Assembly: GCA_947447625.1 (NCBI GenBank)
Contig: CANFKS010000049.1
Coordinates: 1-32,638 of the forward strand
DNA length: 32,638 bases
Reading direction: 5' to 3'
Source: Rhodospirillales bacterium
GTDB lineage: Bacteria > Pseudomonadota > Alphaproteobacteria > Acetobacterales > Acetobacteraceae
Made by a program: the position numbers and the translations under genes
In this document: one piece after another, positions 1-8,448 of the stretch
How the letters are laid out: every line of letters begins with the position of its first letter
Numbering within the stretch: the stretch's first letter is position 1
The notes under the pieces: generated by a model
Seen by the model: the letters and a program-made list of their open reading frames with translations, nothing else
Told to the model about the DNA's origin: nothing
The model's database searches: none

Positions 1-673
1 CCGCCCCGCCCAGGCCGCGCAGCCCGGCATCCTCCAGCCCCGCCAGCACCGCCTCGACCGGCATGTCGCCGCTGCGGATGCGCGCCAGCAGCCGGTAGCC
101 GCCCGCGGCAACATAGGCGTCGTAATCGGGATAAGCGGGCATCGGGGCGTGCGTGTCGTCGTTGGAGACGGCTTTCAGCACCGCCTCGAGCGTGGCGGGC
201 GCGATGAAGTGATGCCCGACCTCCACCGCCGGCGCGCGGTCGCACAGGCCCACGCAGGGCGCGCGCACCACGCGCACCCCCTCCGGCGCCACGCCGGCCT
301 CGATCGCCTCGCGCAGCGCCGCAGCACCGGCCATTGCGCAGGAGAGGCTGTCGCAGACGCGGATGGTGAGCGCCGGGATCGGCGCATCCCCCTCCTTGCG
401 GACGTCAAAATGCGCGTAGAAGGTCGCGACCTCATAGACCTCCGCCTGGGCCAGCCCCATCACATCGGCAAGCGCTGCCAGATGCGGCGCGGCGATCTGG
501 CCCCAGCGGTCCTGGATGCGATGAAGATACTCGATCAACAGATCGCGCCGCAGCGGCGCGTCGGCCAGCAGGGCGCGCACGGCTTCGATCGCCCGCGGAT
601 CAACCTGGCGCCCTTTCTGGGACGGCCGCGCGCGTCCACCCCGACCGGGATGGTCTCTGTTGCGATCAATCAT
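1..673 (-). CDS. NAD-dependent formate dehydrogenase beta-type subunit (NuoE-NuoF fusion), partial
   Basis: The frame is open from an ATG at 673 to the window edge (224 residues seen), so the 3' part is missing. Residues 30-170 form a NuoE-like thioredoxin-fold [2Fe-2S] domain with ligands Cys107, Cys112, Cys140 and Cys144 (motifs CDSLSC and PCVGLC). Residues 180-224 run into the start of a NuoF-like flavoprotein, ending in GLRGLGGA, the beginning of the FMN-binding region. A single chain joining NuoE and NuoF is known from the beta subunit of soluble NAD+-dependent formate dehydrogenases and from HoxF of NAD-reducing hydrogenases. The short segment HFDVRKEGD before the first cysteine looks more like the formate dehydrogenase type. 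The role would be passing electrons from formate oxidation through Fe-S centres and FMN to NAD+. The catalytic subunit would lie beyond the left edge, so the exact enzyme is an inference. No strong ribosome binding site precedes the ATG. Confidence 0.75.
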   Translation of the reverse strand, partial: MIDRNRDHPGRGGRARPSQKGRQVDPRAIEAVRALLADAPLRRDLLIEYLHRIQDRWGQIAAPHLAALADVMGLAQAEVYEVATFYAHFDVRKEGDAPIPALTIRVCDSLSCAMAGAAALREAIEAGVAPEGVRVVRAPCVGLCDRAPAVEVGHHFIAPATLEAVLKAVSNDDTHAPMPAYPDYDAYVAAGGYRLLARIRSGDMPVEAVLAGLEDAGLRGLGGA

Positions 674-835
674 CGTCTGTCCGTTTCCAGGCTGGATAGA
701 ACAGGCCGGCAACGCCGACCCGGGCGTCAGGCTAGCGATAGCCTTCGGTTACATCAAACTATTCCCATATAAAAGAGGCGAGGCCCAGGGGATCACCCCC
801 CGGCCTGCCTTACCCTTCCTTCCGCCCCACCCCGA
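674..835. other. Intergenic region upstream of the formate dehydrogenase-like gene, with a small dyad
   Basis: This 162-bp gap separates degP (stop at 836-838) from the partial flavoprotein gene, both read leftward. It holds a perfect dyad GGCTA-N4-TAGCC at 730-743 and a wider ATAG-N17-CTAT pair at 738-762, next to an AT-rich patch at 760-775. The position fits a promoter and operator for the leftward gene. A weak GC hairpin at 782-805 (GGGG-ATCA-CCCC core) could help end degP transcription but has no T-run. All functional readings are inference. Confidence 0.35.
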
Positions 836-2353
<1,518 letters not shown>

Positions 2354-2399
2354 GGGCAGATTATCCCTGCAAAAGTGGCATCCAATACGGGTGACACTA

Positions 2400-3284
2400 T
2401 CATGGTGCTTTTACCGCCGGATGGGGCATCTCATTAAGAAACCGCAAGAACGCATGCCCCGGCGTCAGCACCAGGCGCGACCCCCCGGCGGCAAACGCCT
2501 CGCGATACGCCTGCAACGTCCGCCACACCTCAAAAAACTGCGGATCGCGCTGGAACGCATCGGCATAGACCGCAATCGCCTGCGCCTCGCCCTGCCCGCG
2601 CAGCGCATCGGCCTTGGCCCGCGCCTCCGCCAGCAGCACCGTCCGGTCCCGCTCCGCATCCGCCCGGATCCGCGCCGACGCCTCGGCACCCTCGGCGCGC
2701 ATCTGCCGCGCAACACGCTCACGCTCGGATTGCATGCGCGACAGGATCGCCTGCGTGTTCTCCTCCGGCAGATCCGCACGCCGGATCCGCACATCCTCGA
2801 CATTGATGCCGAAGCCCTTCATCTCCTCGTTCACATGGTCCCGAATGAGCCCCATGATCCGCCCGCGGCCGGAAGACAGCACATTGAGCAACTGCTCATT
2901 GCCCAGCACGCGCCGCAGCGAGGAAGACACCACCGAATTCAACCGCGCCCGGATTCCCTCCTCCGTCGGCCCCACCGCCTGATAGTAGCGCAGCGGATCG
3001 GTGATGCGGAACCGCGTGAAACTATCCACGATCAACCGCCGCTGATCGCCCAGGATCACCTCCTCGGGCTGCACCTCATAGTCCAGCAACCGCCGGTCGA
3101 AACTGATCACCGTCTGCACCCACGGGATCTTCACATGCAGGCCGGGCTCGGTGATCAGCTGCTTCGGTTCACCGAACTGCGTGATCAGCACCTGCTCGGT
3201 CTGATGCACCGTAAACAGCGACGACGCCGCCGTGAACACCACGACGAACAGCGCCGCAACCATAATCGTCAATGCCCGGCTCAT
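2400..3284 (-). CDS. hflC: HflC, SPFH/band 7 modulator of FtsH protease
   Basis: This is a 294-residue inner-membrane protein. A single N-terminal transmembrane segment (about 5-23) is followed by an SPFH/band 7 domain (about 20-190) and a long charged helix rich in Ala, Glu and Arg (about 175-240, including RMQSERERVARQMRAEGAEA), typical of HflC. With HflK it forms the large membrane-anchored cage around the FtsH protease and modulates its activity toward membrane proteins. The start ATG overlaps the hflK stop in an ATGA junction at 3281-3284, indicating translational coupling. Length and domain layout are normal for the family. Confidence 0.95.
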   Translation of the reverse strand: MSRALTIMVAALFVVVFTAASSLFTVHQTEQVLITQFGEPKQLITEPGLHVKIPWVQTVISFDRRLLDYEVQPEEVILGDQRRLIVDSFTRFRITDPLRYYQAVGPTEEGIRARLNSVVSSSLRRVLGNEQLLNVLSSGRGRIMGLIRDHVNEEMKGFGINVEDVRIRRADLPEENTQAILSRMQSERERVARQMRAEGAEASARIRADAERDRTVLLAEARAKADALRGQGEAQAIAVYADAFQRDPQFFEVWRTLQAYREAFAAGGSRLVLTPGHAFLRFLNEMPHPAVKAP

Positions 3285-4642
3285 GGCGTCGCTCCCTTCG
3301 CAGCGCCAGGTCCGGCCGGCGGCACCGCCGGCAGAACCGGCCGCGGCGGCACCGGCCGCGTCATCTCGTTCAGCGGCAGGAACGGCATCACCCCCTGCAA
3401 CTGGTTGTCCACCACCACCGAGGGCGTATGCGACAGGATATCCTGCATCGTCTCAATATAAAGCCGCTGCATCGTCACATCCTTCGCCGCCTCATAGGCC
3501 TTCAACACCGACAAAAACCGCTGCGCCTCGCCGCCGGCCTGCGCCATCGAGGTCTGCCGCGCGCCATCGGCTTCCGCCACCAACCGCGCCGCATCGCCAC
3601 GCGCCCGCGGCACGATATCGTTGCGATAGCTCTCCGCCTCATTGCGCGCCCGGTCCGCGTCCGTGTTGGCCCGCTGCACATCGCGGAAACTGTCGATCAC
3701 CGCATTCGGCGGATCGACCTTCTGCAACTGGATCTGCGTGATCTCCACGCCCGAGCGATACTGGTCCAGAATCGCCTGAACACCCTTCAGCACCTCCGCC
3801 TCGATCCGCGCCCGCGCATCCGTCAGCGCCGGCTGGATCGGCGTCCGTCCGATCACTTCGCGCGTCACGCTCTCGGCCGCCGATTTCACCGTGTATTCGG
3901 GGCTGCGCGTATTGAACAGGAACGGCACCACGTCGCGCACCCGCCAGAAAACCGCAAAATTGATGTCGATGATATTCTCATCGCCCGTCAGCATCAGGCT
4001 CTCGACCCCGATATCGCGCAGCCCTTCCCGCCCGGTGCTGCGCGCCCCGGTGCCGAACTCGCCCGCCGAGCGATACCCCACCTCGATGCGGTTCACCCGC
4101 GTCACCGCCGGCGTCGCCACCGTTTCCACCGGCCAAGGCACACGGTAGTTCAGCCCCGGCAACGTCAGCCGATCGAACGCCCCGAACCGCATCACCACGC
4201 CTTGCTCGTCCGGCTGCACCCGGTAGAACCCGCTGACCAGCCAGCCCGCCACCAGCACCGCGCCAATCAGCGCACCGCCCCGCCAGCCCGCAAACCGGCT
4301 GCCCGGCCCCGTCGGTCGCCCGCCGCCAAACCCCGGCGGCAGCACCTCGCGCACAAACCCCTGCGCGCGAGCCAATAAATCGTCCAGATCAGGCGGCGTC
4401 CCGCCCCCGCCCGGTCCTCGCCCGCCCGGTCCACGCCCGCCACCGCCCCATGGCCCCTGCGGCCGCCCCGGATCGGGCCGCTGCCCCCCCTGGTTGCCGC
4501 CCGAACTCCCGGCCGAACTCCCGCCCGAACTCCCACCAGGATTGCCCCAAGGTCCGCTCGGCTTGCCATCGCCGGCGTTTCCGCCCGCCCCGTTCCCGGA
4601 GCCGCCTGCAGGCCCGCCAGGTTCATTTGTATTCCAAGGCAT
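3281..4642 (-). CDS. hflK: HflK, SPFH/band 7 modulator of FtsH protease
   Basis: The 453-residue protein starts at ATG 4642, giving the family-typical MPWN beginning. An AGGAG at 4654-4658 lies 11 nt upstream, which supports this start over the longer frame reaching 4897, because that frame would run through the start of the divergent mrp gene. The first 80 residues are a Gly/Ser/Pro/Asn-rich cytoplasmic tail, as expected for HflK. A short segment with a predicted helix (85-105) and one transmembrane span (about 121-140) follow, then the SPFH domain (about 140-330) and a coiled-coil helix region (to about 400). The C-terminus is Pro-rich. It is the first gene of the hflKC-degP operon and partners HflC at the FtsH complex. 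The Gly-rich tail contains a 12-bp tandem DNA repeat. Confidence 0.93.
   Translation of the reverse strand: MPWNTNEPGGPAGGSGNGAGGNAGDGKPSGPWGNPGGSSGGSSAGSSGGNQGGQRPDPGRPQGPWGGGGRGPGGRGPGGGGTPPDLDDLLARAQGFVREVLPPGFGGGRPTGPGSRFAGWRGGALIGAVLVAGWLVSGFYRVQPDEQGVVMRFGAFDRLTLPGLNYRVPWPVETVATPAVTRVNRIEVGYRSAGEFGTGARSTGREGLRDIGVESLMLTGDENIIDINFAVFWRVRDVVPFLFNTRSPEYTVKSAAESVTREVIGRTPIQPALTDARARIEAEVLKGVQAILDQYRSGVEITQIQLQKVDPPNAVIDSFRDVQRANTDADRARNEAESYRNDIVPRARGDAARLVAEADGARQTSMAQAGGEAQRFLSVLKAYEAAKDVTMQRLYIETMQDILSHTPSVVVDNQLQGVMPFLPLNEMTRPVPPRPVLPAVPPAGPGAAKGATP
4501..4536. repeat. 12-bp tandem repeat, three copies, inside hflK
   Basis: Three consecutive copies of CCGAACTCCCNN (4501-4512, 4513-4524, 4525-4536), in frame on the minus strand, encode GSSG/GSSA-type units of the flexible N-terminal tail. 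Copy-number change would alter only tail length. Confidence 0.75.
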
Positions 4643-4726
4643 CGGGTTTAAGGCTCCTGTGATCGATAAGACTGAAGGCCTTGCGCGCGGCGCCACAAAA
4701 TGCGGCATTGGCATAACGGCGCAGTG

Positions 4727-4749
4727 GGGCCATATCGCTATAATGGCCC
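4727..4749. promoter_or_regulatory. Inverted repeat with embedded -10-like TATAAT in the hflK/mrp divergent promoter region
   Basis: The 145-bp gap between the divergent starts of hflK (4642) and mrp (4788) holds the dyad GGGCCAT-N9-ATGGCCC (7-bp perfect arms). The sequence TATAAT at 4739-4744 overlaps its right arm and lies 43 nt upstream of the mrp ATG. No convincing -35 was found at 16-18 bp spacing. A protein bound to the dyad would sit on the presumed mrp promoter and could also affect hflK. The dyad is read directly; its role as an operator is inference. Confidence 0.4.
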
Positions 4750-4787
4750 ACCGACATATTGACCGGCTGCTAAAGGTTTTCAAGCGC

Positions 4788-5936
4788 ATGAGCGAGCCCA
4801 CCCAGGACCACCTCCGCAATCGCCTCCGGGTCATCGCCGATCCGGCCACCGGCAAGGACATCGTATCCGCAGGCCTCGTCGAGGAGGTCCTCCTCAAAGG
4901 CGGCCTCGTTCACGTCAGCCTGCTGACCGATCGCGCCAACGCCGCCGCCATGGAGCCCGTGCGCAAACAGGTCGAAGAGATCCTCGCCCGCGAAGCCGGC
5001 GTCAAAAACGTCTCTGCCGTGCTGACCGCCCACAAAACCGAGCCCGCCCCCGCCAAACCGGCGGCGCCCGCCCACAACCATAGCCACGATCATGGCCACA
5101 GCCACGCGCCCGCCGCCCCGGCCAAGGCCCCCGTGGCCCTCCTCCCCCAGGTCAAGGCCATCGTCGCCGTCGCGTCGGGCAAAGGCGGCGTCGGCAAATC
5201 CACCGTCGCCGTCAACCTCGCCGTGGCGCTGGCCCAGCAAGGCCTCAAAGTTGGCCTGCTCGACGCCGACATCTACGGCCCCTCGCTGCCCCGCATGCTC
5301 GGCCTCTCCCGCAAGCCCGAAGTCATCAACGACCGCATGATGCCGCTGGCCGCCTGGGGCCTCAAAGCCATGTCCATCGGCTTCCTCGTCGAGGAGGAAA
5401 CCCCGATGATCTGGCGCGGCCCCATGGTCATGGGCGCCCTCGAACAAATGATGGGCCAGGTCGAATGGGGCGAACTCGACATCATGATCGTCGACATGCC
5501 CCCCGGCACCGGTGACGCCCAGCTCACCATGGCCCAACGCGTCACCCTTGCCGGCGCCGTCATCGTCTCAACCCCCCAGGACATCGCCCTGCTCGACGCC
5601 CGCCGCGGCGTGCGCATGTTCGAACGCACCCGCGTCCCCGTGCTCGGCCTCATCGAAAACATGAGCTTCTACTGCTGCCCCAACTGCAACCACCGCTCTG
5701 AAATCTTCAGCCACGGCGGCGCCAAACTCGAAGCCGCCCGCATGGGCAGCGAATTCCTCGGCGAAATCCCCCTCGTCCTCGAAATCCGCACCAACGCGGA
5801 CGCCGGTACCCCCATCACGGCCGCCAGCCCCGACAGCGCCCCCGCCCAAGCCTTCAAAGCCATCGCCGCCCGCCTGTGGGAAAAAGTCGGCGGCGTCGCA
5901 GCAAAACCGGCCGGGCCAAAGATCACGATCAGCTAG
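4788..5936 (+). CDS. mrp: Mrp/ApbC-type iron-sulfur cluster carrier ATPase
   Basis: The 382-residue cytoplasmic P-loop ATPase probably binds and hands over [4Fe-4S] clusters. ATG 4788 (MSEPTQ) is chosen over the longer frame because AAAGG lies 11 nt upstream and the extension would antisense the hflK tail. Residues 1-85 are a MIP18/DUF59 domain. A His-rich Ala/Pro linker follows (His96, 98, 100, 102, 104, 106). The MinD/Mrp domain carries the deviant Walker A GKGGVGKST (131-139), a DADIYGPSLPR switch (159-169), MIVDMPPGTGD (Walker B region) and the metal-binding CxxC at Cys297-Cys300 (CCPNC). It is the only clear plus-strand gene in the window, divergent from hflK and convergent with imuB. 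The family assignment is secure. The metal-binding use of the His-rich linker is inference. Confidence 0.95.
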   Translation: MSEPTQDHLRNRLRVIADPATGKDIVSAGLVEEVLLKGGLVHVSLLTDRANAAAMEPVRKQVEEILAREAGVKNVSAVLTAHKTEPAPAKPAAPAHNHSHDHGHSHAPAAPAKAPVALLPQVKAIVAVASGKGGVGKSTVAVNLAVALAQQGLKVGLLDADIYGPSLPRMLGLSRKPEVINDRMMPLAAWGLKAMSIGFLVEEETPMIWRGPMVMGALEQMMGQVEWGELDIMIVDMPPGTGDAQLTMAQRVTLAGAVIVSTPQDIALLDARRGVRMFERTRVPVLGLIENMSFYCCPNCNHRSEIFSHGGAKLEAARMGSEFLGEIPLVLEIRTNADAGTPITAASPDSAPAQAFKAIAARLWEKVGGVAAKPAGPKITIS

Positions 5937-5941
5937 AGCCT

Positions 5942-6045
5942 GATGATTTTTGGCGGAATCGCCAAAATCATCGGGCAATCAAACAAAGAGTTAGCGCGGA
6001 ATGCCTTCGCCGATCAGAAGGCATCCCAGTCTGACTCTTTGTTTG
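5942..6045. repeat. Compound palindromic element (two hairpins) between convergent mrp and imuB
   Basis: Two adjacent inverted repeats fill almost the whole 137-bp gap between the mrp stop (5936) and the imuB stop (6074). The first, 5942-5972, pairs GATGATTTTTGGCG with CGCCAAAATCATC around a GAAT loop with one bulged T. The second, 5980-6045, has 12-bp perfect outer arms (CAAACAAAGAGT at 5980-5991, ACTCTTTGTTTG at 6034-6045) and inner arms ATGCCTTC (6001-6008) and GAAGGCAT (6017-6024). Its position between convergent genes fits a bidirectional terminator, although no T-run follows a stem. The nested, AT-richer design differs from its surroundings and also resembles a dispersed intergenic palindromic repeat. 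No second copy was noticed here. Confidence 0.6.
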
Positions 6046-6073
6046 GCGTCGCCACAGCCGCGCGGTATCGGTT

Positions 6074-7606
6074 TCATCCGAACAACCCGTGCAGGAACCA
6101 GCGCGGGGTACCGTCCAAGCCCAGGCGGAACAGCCAGAATCGGGCGCCGGCGTTGTCTTCCACGCGGTAGTAGTCTCGCACCCGGTTGACTTCGGACTGG
6201 CTTTCATCGGGCGTGCGGCGCCACCATTCGGCCGCGATCCGTTCCGGGCCGCTGGCGGCGCGGACACGGTGGAGTGCACCGCGCCAGCGGAACATGATGG
6301 GCGGTTCATCCGGCACCGGCGCGGTTGCTTCGATCGGCTCCGGCCGCCGGAACAGCCGGATCGGGCGTTCGGCGCTGGGGTCGTATTCCCAGGACGGGGC
6401 AGGCATGACGGGTCGGGATGCCAGGGCAGGCGCCCGGATGCTGGCGCGTTCCGGGACATGGCTGTCGAACGGTGCCGGCCGCCAGAGGTGATCGGCACCC
6501 AGCCGGTTGGCGAGCGTGTCGAGCGTGGCAGCGAGCGGCATGGCGGCTTCGGCCGCAATCGCGCCGAGGCTCGACTGCGGCGCGCGCAACGGCTCGGTGG
6601 CGTGCGCGATCAACACGGCGGCATCAATACCGAACCCCGGATCGACGCTGGGCACCTTGTCCCGCAACAGCCGTGCGAGATGCATGGGGTCCCGCCCCGG
6701 CAGCGCGGTGGCGATACTGATCGCGGGCCGCATGCCATCGAGCCGGATAAACACCGCCTCCACCTGCGTGGCCCCGCGCTCGGCGGCCTCGAGCCGGCAG
6801 CAGAGATCGGCCGCCAGGTGATCGAGCGCCCGCCCCAGATCATCCGGTGTGCCGATCGGCTCGACGAAGGCGAGGCGGGCCTCCCAGGGCTGGGGTGGCC
6901 GGGTCCATGTCACGGGCTCCTCGATGCGCCCGAACGCCTGATCCAGCCGCCGCGTGGGCAGGGCGCCGAAGCGCGCGGTCACCGCGCCGCGCGGCTGGCG
7001 GGCCAGTTCACCGATACTGCGCAAGCCCAATCGGCGCATCCCCGCGACGCTGCGGCTATCGAGCCGCAGCAGGGCAACCGGCAGGACGGACAGCGCCTCG
7101 GCCTCGCCGTGCGGCGGGATCCGGGTGATTGGACCGCGCGAGGTCGGTGATCGCGCCAGCGCCCAGGCGGCGCCCTGCGTGCCGGCGATGGCGATGCGAT
7201 AGGGCAGGGCGAACCGTTCCAGCCGCCTGGCCAAGTCCCCTGCCAGCCCCGCCTCACCGCCAAAGAGATGCTCACACCCCGTGATATCCAGCACCAGCCC
7301 GTCCGGCGTATCCGGTGCAGCAAGAGGCGTATAGCGCTCGGCCCAGCCCGCCAACCCTTCCAGCGCCGCCCTATCCGCAGCCGGATCGGCATCGATCACC
7401 GCCAGCCCCGGACAAATCGCCCGGGCCTCCGCGAGCGGCTGATCCGGCGCCAGCCCTGCCGCGGCGGCATGCGGACACACCGCCGCAAGACGCCGCACCA
7501 TGCCCACCGTCTCGACCGTCGCGCGTGGCTTATCGGACGGATCGGACTGGTTGCGCAGCCGCAGCAGGGGCCAACTCGGCAACCACACGCAAAGAATGCG
7601 ACGCAT
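6074..7606 (-). CDS. imuB: ImuB, catalytically dead Y-family polymerase homologue (SOS mutagenesis)
   Basis: The 510-residue protein starts at ATG 7606 (MRRILCVWLPSWP), directly after a perfect AGGAGGT. The polymerase Asp that normally follows the first beta strand is replaced within CVWLPSWPLL. The usual acidic pair of the second motif is reduced to LDITGCEHLFGG. This is the hallmark of ImuB, which lacks polymerase activity and acts as a hub linking ImuA, DnaE2 and the beta clamp. Helix-hairpin-helix-like and little-finger regions follow, then the typical C-terminal segment with RVRDYYRVEDNAGARFWLFR. The expected clamp-binding motif near 340-350 is unclear here (APQSSLGA). It overlaps imuA by 77 nt in another frame. 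The usual third partner, dnaE2, does not follow; the next gene is the convergent mrp. Regulation is probably by the LexA box in front of imuA. Confidence 0.9.
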   Translation of the reverse strand: MRRILCVWLPSWPLLRLRNQSDPSDKPRATVETVGMVRRLAAVCPHAAAAGLAPDQPLAEARAICPGLAVIDADPAADRAALEGLAGWAERYTPLAAPDTPDGLVLDITGCEHLFGGEAGLAGDLARRLERFALPYRIAIAGTQGAAWALARSPTSRGPITRIPPHGEAEALSVLPVALLRLDSRSVAGMRRLGLRSIGELARQPRGAVTARFGALPTRRLDQAFGRIEEPVTWTRPPQPWEARLAFVEPIGTPDDLGRALDHLAADLCCRLEAAERGATQVEAVFIRLDGMRPAISIATALPGRDPMHLARLLRDKVPSVDPGFGIDAAVLIAHATEPLRAPQSSLGAIAAEAAMPLAATLDTLANRLGADHLWRPAPFDSHVPERASIRAPALASRPVMPAPSWEYDPSAERPIRLFRRPEPIEATAPVPDEPPIMFRWRGALHRVRAASGPERIAAEWWRRTPDESQSEVNRVRDYYRVEDNAGARFWLFRLGLDGTPRWFLHGLFG

Positions 7607-8321
7607 CGGCACCTCCTGGGGCTTGCATGATCCAACTGCCTTCAACACCGCCCCGCGCATGGGTCAGCCTGACCCGCCAGCGCGCCAGGCCGGGCTCCCG
7701 ACCCGCCTCGGCGAACACTGCCGCCGCACTCGGAGCGGCCGCGATGTCCCAACGGGTGACGGCAGCGATTGGCGCCTCGCCGTCGCCTTGCCGGCCATGG
7801 GGCCAGCGCCGCAGCACAAAGCCGGTGCTGCCACGGCGCAGGCAGGCAAGATGCAGCCGATGGGCCGCCACCCGACCAAGCCGCCCGGCCTCCCCCACCG
7901 CGGCAACCGCAGCCCCGCTGCGCAGCACGGCTTCAAGCACGGCCAGCGTCTCGCTGTCATTGCGCGTCAACACCTGGACCAGTCGCCCCGGATCGAACCC
8001 ATAAGGCAACAGCCCGGGCGGATAGAGATCCGCGGTCGGCGCAATCCAGAACACATCGCCCGCCGGTGCCATCCCGCTCAACACGCATGCCAGGAACGCT
8101 GCCGCCACCGCCCCGCTTTCTGCCTCGATTCCCCCAGCCGAGACTTCATGCAACACACCCCGCGGCACCCCCCCGCCGGGCAGACAGCCATCCACCCGCT
8201 CATCCCCGAACCGCCACACGCCCCGCGCCCTTGCCGGCTGCAAGCCAGCGAGCCGTGCGCGCAGCGCCTCCAGCGAAGCATCCGGCGTCACGTCATGGGG
8301 AGAGGAGGGCAGAGGATGCAC
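7530..8321 (-). CDS. imuA: ImuA, RecA-like SOS mutagenesis accessory protein
   Basis: The protein has the ImuA family order: an N-terminal helix (SLEALRARLAGL), the GCLPGGGVPRGVLHEV segment where RecA-like proteins have their P-loop, a central Ala-rich core with FWIAPTADLYPPGLLPYGFDPGRLV, and a C-terminal RVRLTHARGG segment. ImuA works with ImuB and DnaE2 in damage-induced mutagenic DNA synthesis. The longest frame begins at ATG 8363, but a perfect LexA box (8331-8345) lies inside its first codons, and a -35/-10 pair (TTGACT 8375-8380, GATGAA 8352-8357) would start transcription near 8346. The true start is therefore probably downstream. GTG 8321 gives 263 residues and is the first in-frame candidate, but it lacks a clear ribosome binding site. 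Identity is good; the exact start is uncertain. The 3' end overlaps imuB by 77 nt. Confidence 0.82.
   Translation of the reverse strand: MHPLPSSPHDVTPDASLEALRARLAGLQPARARGVWRFGDERVDGCLPGGGVPRGVLHEVSAGGIEAESGAVAAAFLACVLSGMAPAGDVFWIAPTADLYPPGLLPYGFDPGRLVQVLTRNDSETLAVLEAVLRSGAAVAAVGEAGRLGRVAAHRLHLACLRRGSTGFVLRRWPHGRQGDGEAPIAAVTRWDIAAAPSAAAVFAEAGREPGLARWRVRLTHARGGVEGSWIMQAPGGADASHSLRVVAELAPAAAAQPVRSVR
7611..7617 (-). promoter_or_regulatory. Shine-Dalgarno AGGAGGT fixing the imuB start
   Basis: AGGAGGT lies 4 nt before ATG 7606, inside the end of imuA. It decides against the 18-residue-longer imuB frame starting at 7660. Confidence 0.8.
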
Positions 8322-8330
8322 GAAGGATAA

Positions 8331-8345
8331 GTTCTCTATTTGTTC
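8331..8345 (-). promoter_or_regulatory. LexA (SOS) box GTTC-N7-GTTC of imuA-imuB
   Basis: On the plus strand the sequence is GTTC TCTATTT GTTC; on the imuAB strand it is GAAC-N7-GAAC. This is the exact direct-repeat LexA box of Alphaproteobacteria. It lies just downstream of a candidate promoter, TTGACT (8375-8380) with 17-bp spacing to GATGAA (8352-8357), so bound LexA would cover the transcription start. The promoter assignment is inference; the box itself is an exact match. Confidence 0.85.
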
Positions 8346-8411
8346 CTTGCATTCATCGCGCATCGCAGGGACAGAGTCAAATCAATAGGACACACGTCCT
8401 TCAAATAATGA

Positions 8412-8439
8412 GCCCACCGTTCAACGCCCACCGTTCAAC
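8412..8439. repeat. 14-bp perfect tandem duplication between the response regulator gene and imuA
   Basis: Two adjacent copies of GCCCACCGTTCAAC (8412-8425 and 8426-8439). A third, diverged copy may end in the GTTC at 8447-8450, within the response regulator stop region, giving GTTC every 14 bp. The spacing (N10) does not match a LexA box (N7). Confidence 0.7.
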
Positions 8440-8448
8440 ACCAGGCGT

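Noticed and set aside
2354-2399. Sigma-54-like TGG/TTGC and GATAAT -10-like elements in front of degP
   Set aside because: GG-to-GC spacing is one base too long for sigma-54, and the nearest -35-like hexamer is only 14 bp from GATAAT. Not convincing.
4643-4897. Long hflK start at 4897
   Set aside because: It would overlap the start of divergent mrp and add a non-family sequence; MPWN at 4642 with AGGAG upstream is the expected start.
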